A stretch of 64,000 nt of DNA from Diaporthe sp. PMI_573 (lineage: Eukaryota; Ascomycota; Sordariomycetes; Diaporthales; Diaporthaceae): positions 620,001-684,000 of the forward strand of contig JAJTUP010000024.1 of the NCBI GenBank assembly GCA_021399435.1. Reading direction: 5' to 3'. Under the pieces are notes generated by a model, which saw nothing but the letters and a program-made list of their open reading frames with translations, had not been told where the DNA came from and did not search any database. The stretch's first letter is position 1. Each line of letters opens with the position of its first letter. A program made the position numbers and the translations under genes. This document shows, piece by piece, positions 32,877 through 45,438 of this stretch.

Positions 32877-34424
32877 TCTGGCTGATTACGTCGAAAGAAG
32901 GTGTGAATTTGGGCAAATGGTCACAATGTATTTATTATTCAAGCTCAACCGGGAGCAAACAGCACTGCTGTGAGAAATGAACGTACGAATCTGAGAGAAT
33001 TATCCTGAAAGAGAGGATGAGAAGAGATGATAAGAAGAGTGCGAGTGCTCCTAATCATCATAGCCTCATGTCCTCAAGTCGTCTTATATTTCATCTCGAT
33101 GGTTGAGGATCTATCATCCCACAAGGGAGGCAGAGACGACATGTCCCAAAATAGGATTTAGTTACCGGGTTTGGACATAGTCGTACGCGGGTGAACTTGA
33201 CACGGCTTGGCTGTACAAGAAGAGTTCATCCAAGACGCGGATCCGGGTCTCAGACGAGTAGGTCAGACCAAGCTTGGCGGTGGCCCATGAGCCAAGGAGG
33301 CCAAGCCAGAATGAACGACACAGATCTTTCATGCAGTACCCGGGCGGCGAGTACCGGATTCGAGGGGAGACCAGTGAGTTGGGTTCTCGATCAGCCGGCT
33401 CGTCGTCGTCCGTGAAGTTTGGCCTGTGAGTCTCGTTTCATGGGGTTGAAGAGCGAGTGGTCATCTGCGTCGTGCCCCAGGTTGCGTCGTCACTGCATCG
33501 CATGCCGACGGCGGGAACGAGCTTGAATCAGGAACAAGCTCTCGACTCATCTTTCCCTGTGATCATTGCGACAGGTCACAAAGATCGAGAAAACCAGATC
33601 TAGGGAAGATGTTGGCGGCAGATGTGTGGCCGAGGCGCCCCCGGTGATGCTCGATGATGTGCGAGGCTTGAAGGCTTGAGTTGGAAGTCGTTCAAAGCAA
33701 AGCAGCCCATGGACGGGAGCTTGGTGGGGTTTTGAAGCGCAGTCAGTGCTGGAGATCAAATGTGACACCAGGCGGCAGGTGCTGACTAGCCTGGGGAAGC
33801 TGCGGCAAGACGCCCACTCCTGCTGCCAGGCTACAGCAGTCAGTCAGCCGCCATCACCAACGGGACCATGTTCGCCAAGTACTACATCAGTTGACTGCCT
33901 CGTCTCTCTCTGTGTGTCCTCAGCTATATTGAAGATTTGGTCTCACAACATGAGGAGGTGAATTGTCACTGTAATTCATCATCGTCACACACCTTCAGCC
34001 ACGCCCAGCTTCGAGAGGTTCTATCCCAGATCGACGGACAGATCTGCTCATCTTGGTAACAAAGTCTGGTACCAGCGTTTGGTTTGGTTTTGAACCATCA
34101 TCCAGAGCTTCAGTGGTTCTGGCTCACAAACAAGGGAGATTCTCATCGGTTCGGGGTTTTTCGCAGGATTGACCGATCTTGGTGGTAGATGCCGGCGGGA
34201 GAGCCTCCAACCCCACAAAATATCCACAAATATCCTACCGCCCACCCCCCGCCCCCCACATCATCCCAAGTACGTACCGAGCCCCTGGGTCTTGGGACTT
34301 TGCTCTCCCGTCGTCTCTGCCGGGTTTGATCGCAGGGTTGCCACTTGTGTATGATATACGCGTCCCCCGGCCACAGTCGAGACAACAACAACCTGTGGCG
34401 GTGAACAGCACAAGGAGGGACAGG
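32877..34424. other. Intergenic, 1.5 kb
   Basis: It holds the promoter of the secreted-repeat gene and that of the GDS-like gene. No gene or repeat supported. Confidence 0.4.
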
Positions 34425-37037
34425 ATGACCCCAGAGGACATCGATGAGCTGTTCAAGCGCACCGACGGCGTGGTCGCCGTGGTGCAGCAGGACACTGGTG
34501 GCGACGAGGAGGAGGACGACGAGCCTGCCCTGACCGCAGACGAGACGAGCTACCGGGTCGCCCGCCTCAAGGACGTCCTGCTCGAGGCCCAGACTGCCTG
34601 GGACAGCAGATCCGAGGATCTGGACCGCATCGCCGAGAAGCTTGGTGATGGGAGTCGGCGCTGTGAGTAGCATCGAGCAGCGTTTCTACTGGAACTGCAT
34701 TTTCCCCCATGCTGCAGCCCTACTGGATCCCGTGTCCCATTTCTCGGCAGTCGACTCGGTTCATACTCGCACTCGCATCAGGATAGCCGCTCACACATGC
34801 TGATACATTTTTTTTTACTTGCAGCCCTGTGGCGGTTGCCAATTGGCGAATCGGGTCTCCTGGATTTCTTCCTCGGCATCCTCCCAACGCCGGACTTGAC
34901 GCCACGCCTCAGAACCCATGCCCTTCGCTTGATTGGTAACTCATGTGCAGATACGGGTGAGTGCTACAGCCACATGCCTTCTTGACTCTAGTAGACAATT
35001 ACTTATGAACATTCAACAGATGAGAATAGAGCCCGCGTCGTGGAAGGCGGCCACATCAGCTCCATCATAGACCTCCTTTCCCATGACTCTTTGCTACCAT
35101 ATGTCATCACCGTCTTGTATAATATCTTGGTAGACTATGGTGAGTATCTGATCTTCATCTCCCACTGGGCTGCAAAGACATAACCACTAACACACTGTCC
35201 AGAACCAGTACAGCTGCAGGCCTCTGAGGCCGGACTCAGCCAACGACTATCAGATCTCCTCGACGGGCCTCGCCTCGACAAGTCCCGTCCCTTGATCGGC
35301 TTGATATGCAAGATCCTCGCCCTCCTCATCTCGCAGGAGCCTGAGACCCGCATCGGATCCCCAGCAACACCGCGAGTCCTCCTCAGCATCGCCACCGACC
35401 GGGAACATGCTGTCGAAGCCGAGGACTTCAGCGCCCTCACCTCCGTGGCACTGGCCTACCTGACCCACGAGGCATCCCAGCTGAGCAACCTGGCCAGCGT
35501 CCCGCTCCTCCTGGACGCATTCTCCATGTCCCACACGGCCTTCGACCCATCCGACACCGACGACGACCCGGACGCCGCGGCGCAGCTGAAGCAAGTGCGC
35601 AGCGCCTTCGTCCCCGTGCTCGCCGACATCTCGGCCCTGCCGGGCTTCGTCCCCACGCCCGCCCAGGGCGCCGACCAGTCCCAGCTACTGCAGCACCCCG
35701 TCCTCCGGACCCTGAAAGGCTGGCTGCGCGGCCCGCCCGAGCACGCCACCCTGCAGTTGGCGGCCTGCCTGGCGCTGGGCAACGTGGCGCGCAGCGACGC
35801 GACGTGCGAGGCCCTCGTCGGCGGCGGCGCTATCCACGAGCCGCTCATCGAGCTCCTGGCAAGGTGCACGGGTGGCGAGACAGGATCAGCAACGACAACG
35901 GCCTCGCCGCCCAACCCCCAGCTCACGCATGCGGTGATCAGCTTCCTCAAGAACCTCGCCATCCCAGCCGCAAACAAGCCCGCGCTGGGACCCCTCCTGG
36001 AGCCGGGCCTGCTGCCCAAGCTGTGGTCCACCTGGGGCGACACGCAGCCGCAGTCGCAGTTCGCGGCCGTGTCGCTGGGCCGCCTGCTGCTGGTGGGCTG
36101 CCCGCCCAACGTGGGCAGGCTCTGCGGGCCCTTGTCGGGCCACGACACAGATGCGTCTGGGGCTGATCATGCTCGCAGGACCAACCTGCACGCCCTGCTG
36201 GGCCTCTTCGAGCGCAGCGATGTTGAGCCGACCAAGACGGAGGTTGCCCGCGCTGCGGCGAACGTGTGCCGGATCCTGTACTCTGCGCCAGTCGAGTCTG
36301 TTCTCTCGGGGCTGTGGGAGGAGGGACTACCACCAACTTCGTCACCACCCACAGCCAACGACCAAGCCGGTGACGAAAACACCAACACCAGTGCCACAAG
36401 CACAACAACCACCACAGAAGACCCCTCCGAAACCCGCCGCGCAAACTTCTACGCAGCGCACAGCCCTTCCCTCCCAACAGCCCTCTCCCTCCTCCTAACC
36501 CAGACCCGCTTCCCTGCCCTGCGGTCCGAAGCCTGGTTCGTCCTCGCACTGATCAGCCGCCGCTCGAACTCGGGGGCCCGCCTCGCCCGCGCCGTGCTGG
36601 ACCCAACCGGCGCGTGCCGCGCGCTGGTCGAGGCCGTCACGGGGCGGCAGGATGTCTCGGACGGGGACGATTTGTTGTTGGCTGCGTCGTCGTCGTCGTC
36701 GTCGGCCGGGGACACCACCACCGTGGAGGATGTGCTGAGCAACAGTACCGGTGGGGCAGGGGCGGCCCAGCAGGGCCAGGTGGCCACGGTCGGCGGGGTG
36801 AGTCTCGGGATGGAAGGGCTGGGGCTCGGGGACCTGCAGCCGCGGCAGGTGGACCCCGTCGCGAGGGCGGGCATGGCGCGGGTCGACCGGGAGAACGCGC
36901 TTTGTCTTGTTGCTGAGCTGGTGCGTCACGGGGCGGGTGCCGAGGTGGAGCCGGCGAGGAGGGCGATCTATGAGAGGCTGCTTGTGACGGGCGGGGAGCT
37001 GATACTAAACTCGAGGGGGGAGGGCGCCAGCGGGTGA
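34425..37037 (+). CDS. ARM-repeat GTPase GDP-dissociation stimulator (SmgGDS-like)
   Basis: Exons 34425-34662, 34825-34956, 35020-35139 and 35203-37037; phases agree, 774 aa. Start ATG gives MTPEDIDELFKRTDG. An acidic N-terminus is followed by helical repeats of Armadillo type (RLRTHALRLIGNSCAD, VVEGGHISSIIDLL, LPYVITVLYNILVDY, THAVISFLKNLAIP, AQSQFAAVSLGRLL-like segments). This arrangement fits the fungal homologues of Rap1/SmgGDS, which bind prenylated small GTPases and promote nucleotide release or trafficking; it acts in the cytosol. Ser/Thr- and Ala/Gly-rich linkers interrupt the repeats at about 480-530 and 610-690. Confidence 0.8.
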
Positions 37038-37526
37038 TAGATTCTGGACAGTACTACTGAGATCGGTTGGGATGTCTACGATATGGAATGGGTTGGTATT
37101 TGGCCGTGGATAGTGCCGAATATACAGACATCTCACGAATGGTGGGTCAATCATCGGCTTGCACCATCTTTCTACTCGTTCATGTGTTTACAAGCTTGCA
37201 TTGCTGCGTGATTGATTGCGTCCTACGTTGAGCTGCTGTCCGGTCTCGGGTATCTGGGGGGGTGTATCCATCGAAGCCGAGGATCAAATCTTTTAAATTT
37301 TTTTCCGGCTCACATTTCCATCATGGATCCAGTGAAAAAAAGAGATTTTGCTTTTGTATCATGACCAATCCCCCTGCCTTAGCAGTAATGCAACCCTGAC
37401 GACGCAAGAAACCCAGAGACCAACCGAAAGACCAGAGGCAGAGTACCAGTTGTTGATGTAAAACCTTGCTCAACCCGCCCGAACACCATCCAAGACAACA
37501 AGCGATAGCATGCTGGTGCGAGCCGC
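37038..37526. other. Convergent spacer
   Basis: 489 nt between the 3' ends of the GDS-like gene and the eL13 gene; only 3' UTR/terminator sequence is expected. Confidence 0.5.
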
Positions 37527-38619
37527 TTATTTCTTCTTGTCGGCCTCGGCCTCGGCGGCCTCGCGGGCGCGCTTCTCGCGGGCACCCTGGTAGCGCTTGT
37601 TGGAACGCTCGTCGCGCAGCTTGCGGTAGGCACCACCCTCGATGGCGGCGGGGAACTCGGACTTCTTGATGGCCTTGATGGTGGTGTCGGCGTGGACGAT
37701 GGGGAAGGCGGCGGCGGCGTTGGGGACGGCGCCGGAGACGGCCTTGAGCTCGTCCTTGGAGGAGTCGCCCTTCTTGGGCTTGTTGCTCTTCTTGGGGAAC
37801 AGGATCAGACGCTCCTTGTAGGCCTTGAGGCGCTGGACGTTGGTGGCCAGGGACTCCTCGGAGATGTTCTGGCGGCGGGCGTCGACGGCGATACCGATGG
37901 TAGGGGCGTACTGGCGGGAGATGCCAGCGGCCTAGACAGTGTCTTGTTAGAACCTTTGACCATTTTGAGCGACCTGCCACAGCGTGCGCACGTAGAAGAT
38001 ACGGCTCGCTGTGCCTCTCGATCGTATTTTGCTGGGCAAGTCAACGTACCTTCAGCTCAGCCAGGGTGAAACCACGGCCGGCACGGACACGGCGGTTGTA
38101 CTTGATGGTAGGGCATCGGACAACGGGTCGGAGCTTGTCGATGGGACGGGGAGCGACGGCGGCAGCCTTGGCCTGGCGGGCATTTCTGCGGGAGACCTTC
38201 TTGCCGGGCTATAGTTGGTTCACTTTGTCAGATCGAGTTCACAAATCTTTCGCAGTGTGATCGGACTGGTCGTGTGTGTTCGACGTCTTGTCCACCGCTG
38301 AGTCGGGGTGTGTTCACGGAAATCGTACCTGGTCGAAGTGGGTTCGGACCCGACGCTGCCAATCCTTGCGGAAGTCTGGTAAAACACTGTCAGCATCAAT
38401 GACGCCCAGTGAACGTTGTCTCGACTGCGTCTGCAGCCGGAGAGCAATCGAGGACCGAGTACAAAAAAGAGAGGGCAAAAAAACTAACGGTTCTTGACAA
38501 TGGTCTGGTTGTGCTTGATCGCCTGTATGAGAAATCAAAGGGTCAGTGACAAAGTCCTGACTCAATTGACGTCGACAGGATCAATCCCCAACGAAGGGGA
38601 GATCATTGCTGCTCACCAT
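37527..38619 (-). CDS. RPL13: 60S ribosomal protein L13 (eL13)
   Basis: Five exons: 38619-38617 (ATG alone), 38522-38489, 38375-38329, 38208-38050 and 37931-37527; 215 aa, the usual size. It opens [19 protein letters not shown], and exon 4 carries [20 protein letters not shown], both hallmark eL13 stretches. A lysine-rich C-terminus ends ADKKK. It is a structural component of the large cytosolic ribosomal subunit. The first intron directly after the start codon is common in fungal ribosomal-protein genes and often enhances expression. The pyrimidine-rich upstream region fits a housekeeping promoter. Confidence 0.97.
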
Positions 38620-39998
38620 TTTGAAGGTTTGCGCACAACAGCTGGGCTTGTTGGTTGTCGGGTTGTGGTTGTCGTCGTCAAGAGAGCTTACCTGCTGCGA
38701 GCAAGACGGAGAAATTTCAGCAAGGCAAATTCGAGATTTGTGGTTTCGGTGGGAATCCGGCTGATTGGTCGGAAGGGTCCCACTCCTTTGTGCCTGAACT
38801 TCATGGCAGGAACATTTTGTCGGTGGCACTTGCCAAGGAGTGGGGCCGCGAGAGGCCGGTCACAGCTGGTGCCAGCTGTCATTCAACAACGACGGCTGAT
38901 CTAAGTCCAGCTCTTTCCCAGATCACCTCCTAACAACCTCCCCCCTGCACAAGTATATGTCAGACACATGATAAGTATGGAATCTATCCTCAATTCATAT
39001 TCAGCCATGATCAGAACATTTTCATGGCATGTCTCCGCACCGTGCCTCCATTCCTGCAATTCTCATGTCTGAAGAGCCTCCAGTCCACACGCCTTTGGCT
39101 TACATCGCATGCCGATCTCTATTACTATATACTAAGGCTCCGTCTCAAGTTGGCGGGTAGCGTGTTAGTGTTTTTACTACTACTCTGTCTACCTTAACAC
39201 TCTATTATAGCTATATTGCTTTTTTTTTTACTCTCCTCTAATAAGTATTTTCCAATTGAGATGTACTTAGGTTAAAGTATATAGGGTATGATTAACCTGC
39301 CTTCAACTGCAGACTCTCGAAGTTTACCTAGCTTAGCTTAGCTATATCTTGCTTCTTTTCTTATTCACGCCCTATTCAAGGCAAGGGGAGACCAATTAAG
39401 CTTTGTTAATAATACTAAATATACGGTGCTTCAGTCACTCCGTTACTGACTGCAACGCTGCTTTGCTTCTGCTAGGGCAAGCCTGATATCTGCCTAGGTA
39501 CATATACTACTAGTATTTACATTACCACATACAATCAGTGTAAAGCATGCTTTGAACCAGAGAATATCCCAAGTTTCTACTTCTTGCTTTACCTTTAGCA
39601 GCGGACTCTGGAGGTTTAACTGGCTACATGTGTATATTGCTCATCCTCGTCTCACTCGTGGCTCCATTCATGGGCAGGGACAGGCCAATTCAATTGACTG
39701 TTGTTATTCTTTCTACTTATCATCCTTCCATCACGCGGCTGTTTGCTGGTGCCGTCCAAAAGACCTTTTAGGTAGTGTATGTCACGGCCTCCAAAATACC
39801 TCTGCCACACTTATCAAGTCCCCGTAACGCCCCCAACCCTTCACCGTCTTCTCCGCCGCCCAAAAAGAAACCGAGAAATTTAAGAGAAAGAAAGAAAGAA
39901 AGAAAGTGAAAACAAAACTAAGGAATATACGGCTCCAAGTGTAGGTAGATTGTCAGCGCAGGCAAGAACGTATCCCGAATCCCATTCGCATCTCTTTT
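38620..39998. other. Intergenic with AT-rich island
   Basis: 38.6-39.1 kb serves as the eL13 promoter side. 39120-39560 is AT-rich with many TA and CTA/GCTA steps, like a RIP-mutated repeat relic. A GAAA microsatellite lies at 39885-39905. No gene supported. Confidence 0.5.
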
Positions 39999-41140
39999 TC
40001 ACCGATCTGGCGGTGGGCGATAAGGGCGAGGCACCCTCCCCCCAACGCCACGAGCAGGCACATTTCCTAGATTCTCGCGATCTTCGTGCCGAATAAACAG
40101 CCTGAGACGACCCTCAAGCTCGGCCCTGCTGCGATCTGGCCAGCTCCTGGCGAAATCCCGGACAAGATTATGCCACTCTTGTGTCCACGCTTCAACGCCC
40201 AATGTTCGCTGACTGCCCTGCAGCCGTCTCAGCGAAGCATCTTCTGCCAACGTCCAGTTTTGGCCACATTTCCTCCATCTGTCAATACACGCCCTTTCAC
40301 TTCGCTCTCCGGGAAGTGACTGTCCTAGCTGCGCTACCTCCGGCCAGCTTCCGAAACTGGCCATGATGAGTGCGAGTTCGAAATCATGCTCACGCGACCA
40401 ATTGGGCCCTGCCATTGTGTTGTCCAAAGCAAACGTGTTTCCTGTCCACAAAACGTTCCGTCGAACAGGTTCGGGCTCACGACGATGCGCCCAATGGGAA
40501 GGACCATAGTCCGCGCCAGTGGCCTGCGGAGGGTCGGGCTGGAATTGACCGGCGCCTTGTGAACTGCTTTCGCCCTGGGTTTGGGGAGCATGTCCGCGTC
40601 CAACGCCACTTGGGTAGCTCCTGGGCTCGATCTGATCCAAAGGCCTTATAAGGTTGAGATTAGGCTCGTACGGTTTGAAGTTAGGCACGTACGGGTGTCG
40701 ATGATCGTACGGAACGCTTCCGCGCTGTGGAGCTGGGAGATTACCGCCGGTGACCCCACCCATGCCGGGCATCTCGGCTCTCGAACCGATGTTTTGCACA
40801 AGGGGTTGCTGAGCTTGAAGCGTGCTTTGCGGAACGGGGCCTTGGGTAACGCTAGGACCTTGGATTTCTCGGCTGTGCCATTCGCTTTGGTGAAGGTGCT
40901 TTGGACGTCCTTGGTAATGTCTACCACTAGATGAACTACTACTCTCGCGCGTTCTCTTGGAATGACTTGCGCCTTTTTGAAGGAGAGAAGGCTCTTGCTC
41001 GGGAGATAACGCACTGTCGTATCCTCCGTGCTGAGACGGGCCCGGCTCAGAAATGGTCGTTGGAATAAACGTCAGACGTTCCAAGGGTTTTCGGCCCTTT
41101 GGTCGTCAGGCGGCTGCCACTGTCCGTTGTCGTTGCCCAT
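39999..41140 (-). CDS. Myb/SANT-like domain protein
   Basis: The long frame (41030-39999) encodes a Gln/Pro/Ser-rich N-terminus. At about residues 230-340 there are two tryptophan-bearing helical modules, NWSREHDFELALIMASFGSW and NWTLAEDASLRRLQG/WTQEWHNLVRDF, with the W-spacing of Myb/SANT-like repeats. The reading frame has no ATG near its 5' end. The best ATG is at 41140 (MGNDNGQWQPP) in another frame. A 47-nt intron (donor GTCTGA at 41077, acceptor CTCAG) would join them in phase to give 364 aa, but that donor is weak. Probably a DNA-binding or chromatin protein; target unknown. Confidence 0.65.
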
Positions 41141-41903
41141 GGTGGGCAATATCTGCAGCTCCGCTACTGTAGAGGTGCCAAAGGGACAGAGGGCTCTGTC
41201 TGAATGTGTGTGGATCACTTTTTGTCCAGTTTAGGTCAGCGAGGCGGGAGTCAAGGTGAATGCAGAATCCAAGCTTCTTGAGTGCTTGTTGTGCTGCTGG
41301 AGCAAGAAGCTCTGTCCCGTTGATGGTGGGGAGTTAAATAGGTTTCGAGAGCCATGCTGAGCGTATCTGGAGTCTTTGTCACTTAAGCCTTTTACACAAT
41401 CGCAGGACAGGTAAGAGACGTTGTTCACAGGTGTGGCTCGCAAGTGGAGCTGAGCTGTACCTGAGCTCCCCCTTCTATCTGATTACCTTTGTAAGTTCAA
41501 ACGCATTTGAGCGATCTCATGGAAATTATGTGGAAGACTCGTGGGAATCCGTTAGCATACCCCAGTCCGCGCCTTGACGTGGAATGGTTCAGGTTGTCCC
41601 AATGGCATATGCTTATTGAAGGAAAGCGTCGACGTATGTCGCCGACGTATGTTCTGTATTCGTTTATATTGAGTTGATATCTTTCAAGGTAATGTTCCCT
41701 TTCTCTGCTGATATGAACCATAGTATTTACGAAATGATGGCGAGCATGGAATCCAAGTCGTCGAGACCGCTCTGAAATTGGACCGAAGCAAGCAAAATCA
41801 CTGTGACTTGTAGATTTGGAGTTTATGGCCAGACCTTCCAGGTGAAGGTGAATCCCAGCTTGAACAAAGCCAATCACTACTCAGTCGTTGGCTACCGTCG
41901 GTC
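41141..41903. other. Intergenic spacer
   Basis: 763 nt; contains the Myb-like gene's promoter and the 3' flank of the HAD gene. No gene supported. Confidence 0.4.
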
Positions 41904-42848
41904 TCACACGGCACCCAACCATGCAATCGTCTCGGCAAGCCCGTCCATGCCCTCGAGGTACGCATCGTTCTCCTGCCTCACGGCCGCCTGGTCCTCGTTG
42001 ATGTCGTCGGTCCAGCGATACACGTAGACGGTTTTCATGCCCACCGCCTTCGCGCCGCGGGTGTCGTACCTTTGCGACTCGGAGCGTCAGCCAGCCCCGG
42101 GTCAACCGACCAACATTGTCTCGTCCTCAACTGCCCTCTCCATGTCCACCCCCTCGTGACCGAATCACCAGGCTCTTCAAATGATACTGATGCATCTAAG
42201 AAGGAAAACAGAGACTTATGAAAGCAGAAAATAAAAGGACTTTACTCACGCATGTGCGGCGACCATGACACACTCGTCAGCCTCGCACCGCAGCATCTCG
42301 AGCGCGCGGCGGTAGCTCTCAGCCGCGGGCTTGTAGACGCCCAGCAGCTCGCTCGAGAGCAGGGTGTCGAAGCGCAGGCCGGATGAGCGGCAGAGGTCCA
42401 GCTGGAGGCGGAGCGTGCCGTTGGCGTGGACCAGGACGTCGAGGTTATTCCCGACGACCCCTCCTCCAGTCTCTTTCCCAAGGGGAGAAGAAGCAGCAGC
42501 TCGCAGCTTCTCGATCGCAGGGGCAACGTCGGGCCAGGCTGGCTGGCTGTGCCACGCTCTTATACAGGCGTCCTCTGCGCCTGGGTGGTCCGTGAAGGCG
42601 GCCTGGACCTCCAGGGAGGAGGAGGCGAGCTGTGCGGTCAGGGTGGTCCGGTGAGAGGTGTCGATGTCCTCGGTCCCCTGGCCGCTGGCTAGGCGGGCGG
42701 CGTTGTGGTCGAAGTAGGCCTGGCGCCAGGCGAGGGCGAACTGTGAGCGGGTTTGTTCTGGGAGGGAGGAGGGGAGGGCGGCGGTTATGGCGCTGTGCCA
42801 GTCCAGGCAGGTGCCCATGAAGTCGAAGAGGACTGCTTTGATGGGCAT
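41904..42848 (-). CDS. HAD-superfamily hydrolase, 2-haloacid dehalogenase type
   Basis: Exons 42848-42250 and 42069-41904, 254 aa. Motif I is FDFMGTCLDW (Asp nucleophile at residue 9, with Met where DxDGT-type enzymes have the second Asp, as in haloacid dehalogenases). Motif II Asn/Ser lies in LVHANGT; motif III Lys is in LLGVYKPAAESYRRAL. Motif IV is split by the intron: CVMVAAHA|YDTRGAKAVGMKTVYVYR, where the usual Asp pair is replaced by AHAYD. A cytosolic hydrolase of small phosphorylated or halogenated acids; substrate not readable. It has a cap-domain insertion between motifs I and II as expected. Confidence 0.88.
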
Positions 42849-43414
42849 TTTGAGGTGAAAGGGTGTTTCTTGTCTTGCTTTGATACTGGTCTATGCTTTT
42901 GCTTAAACCCTTCACTCGCAAGCCGGGTTGACTGGTCTGATATATATCCCGGGTGTTTGGCTTACGCCCTTCCTTCATTGCATGTCTGCGCCCTTCCTGC
43001 CGATCCGGGGCAAACCTATACATCCTGAGGAGGATCAGGTGAAAAGACTGTTTCTGCTATTCTACGAGGGTCATTTGCGAAATTCGGGCCCGCCAAACAT
43101 CTTGCATCCTTGTTCGCAACGGTAATCATGTCCTCAAAGATGGGGTTGGGGGGCACAAGCAACTCCACCGGTAAAAGCTTAAAAAAAAACCTCTAACAGC
43201 AGCTAAAAACTATAGAAACATTCAGCGATATAACTTATATTATGATGTAAACCTATTTGAGTATTCATTCTGAATGGAGTTCTTTCATCCTGGTTGAAAT
43301 CCTATCGTCTTTTCAAATCAGCCGAATGGGCTTCCCCTTACCATGGTGGACAACCAAACGCCCGGCACAGATGTTATGCTGATACTAAGACGAAGCTATT
43401 AGTTTCGAAAGCGC
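42849..43414. other. Intergenic spacer
   Basis: 566 nt; HAD gene promoter and HET gene 3' flank. AT-rich near 43190-43260; no gene. Confidence 0.4.
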
Positions 43415-45438
43415 TCAACCAAAGGAGTGATTATATTTGAGGAAAAGCCATGTAGTGTGCTGTCTGCCAATGTGCAGTCTCCCAAGCCGTACCCAACAAG
43501 AATTTCCAAGCAGGCAGTGAGATGCATACTGATGTAGCAGGTCTGTATCCTCAGTGAGTAACGAAGGCTCGAGGAAGCTGCTTACCGCCTCGCCGACAAG
43601 ATGTCCTCCCTTTAACTTATCCGCCCCATCCACCGGCCTGACGATGAACGGTACTAGGTGGCCCTCAAACATACAAACGTAGTCTCCAACTCGGGCACCT
43701 TCAGTAGCCAGGCCGAAATGACCCGCAGACGAGATATAAAACCTGCGCTGCATCGACCCCTTGATGAAGGAGCTAGCGAAATCGACCTCTTCTACACTCG
43801 TCAGGGGTATGACGGACTGATCACGGGTCCAGCGGCGGAGCCGTTCGAGAAACTTGCCGAAACCGACCTCCGTTATCATTGACGTCCTGGTCGTCCCCAA
43901 TTCGTCGACCTCGTTTTGCCTTGGGGACCAGAAAGTCGCCAGAGGCGAACCGGTGGCGCTCAGGGTTTCCATGAGGGGTTTCGTCCAAGGGCGTCCGCTC
44001 GATATCTCGCACTGATCTTCGGGATAACTGGCGTGGACAAGTTCCATGACGGCATCCAGGAACGGAGCTGCCGTGACGTAGAAGGATGACGCTCTCCAGC
44101 TAGTGAAAAACGGATAAGAATCTCGAACGATGAGGGAGATGGAGTCTACAACCCCTTGACATACAAATCCTCGACTCTGATCTCATAATTCGGAAGCAAC
44201 ACATCCCTGTACTTCTTCGCGGTGGCCAGCCCGAGCAACGCGTAGATTCGGTCCCGTGGGTCGCTAGATTCGAAGGTGACGCTCAATGAGGATAGAGTGA
44301 AGAGGAAGGGCGGCTGAAGCCCATCCCTCCTCTGCCCTCGGCGGGCTCCCAACATTGCGGAGGCGTTTTGTAAATATCTGGGAACATTCAGAAAATCTCC
44401 GCAGATTGGAAAGCTGGCATGCTCCGATTCGGGAGATTCGAAAGCCATATAGACGAGGTCAATGAACAGTTCCAGGGCACACCATTGAAGGGAATGTTTA
44501 CCACAGACCAGGACGGGATCGTTGCCGAGGGCGATCTCCTGCACCACCCAAAAACGGCGGAACCAGCGCCTGGAAATCAAGCCTCTGATGGATTCACAGT
44601 CCCGGGGTGCGGGCCCAATCTCGGAGAGCAGAGTTGTCAGTGTGGGAGCTGTGCCAGACTTGCTTATGGACCCATGAGCGCAGATGCAGTTAACCGTCCG
44701 AAGGATGAAGTCCATCGCTGTGGTGGATATTTCATCCGCCTCGCCGATGAAGGCGATAACTTGCCGCGCCTGGGCAAAAATTGTTCCCATCATCGCAACC
44801 TGGCTGGCCCTCTCACTTAGGTCTTCTTGATTGATGCACAGAGCATCTATCCATAGGTATAGTGTCGTACCTGGCGCTAAGATGTTGTTGGTTATATCAA
44901 AGATACCTTTGTTATATGGAATTCTTCTCCCCTGGCTACCGCGATGGGACGCGAAATACCCCACAACCGAAGTGTCGCCCCATGCGTATGATAGGGCCAA
45001 GTAAGCAGGGTCTTCATCTAATGAGACACACACGAGGTCTGCTTGAAAGGCGTCGGCCCCGTTTTGAATGGGTCGTGAGACCTTCAGCACGCGTATTTCG
45101 TTTCTTCCCTCGTCCAAAGGTGCATATAGCGGCCCGTCGTCTGATTTTTGGCTGTTATTGTGGTTTTCCCAACAGCGAGTCTCGTTTCCCGCAAGGTGTG
45201 TCCATAGTCGCTGATCCAAAGAAAAAGCAGTGTTGCAGTTCGGCTGCGCGATGTAAAGCTGGAGTGAGGTTTGGAGTGGACCAAGATCAGCTAGGCGTGG
45301 AAGCTCCGCGGGCGAACTTGCAAGCCAAGGCAACTCGTCTTCACTTGGACTTCTCTGTGTGCTGTGAATAATAGCCGTCCGCATGACCACACGCGAGGCC
45401 ACTCGCGGAGCTGCCGACGTAGCCAAAGGGGAAATCAT
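43415..45438 (-). CDS. HET-domain (heterokaryon incompatibility) protein
   Basis: Exons 45438-44165, 44099-43586 and 43528-43415; 633 aa with phases matching. The 65-nt first intron (GTATGT...CACTAG) removes a TAG that would otherwise stop the frame; the second removes GTAAGC...ATCAG. The first ATG of the frame is 45438, and the HET domain starts well after it. HET hallmarks: ALSYAWGD, LWIDALCINQED, MGTIFAQARQVIAFIGE, ISRRWFRRFWVVQEI and DPRDRIYALLGLA. The C-terminal module has GDYVCMFEGHLVPFIVRP and LVGEAYASH. Such proteins act in non-self recognition and programmed cell death after hyphal fusion; many are polymorphic. Partner unknown. Confidence 0.9.
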
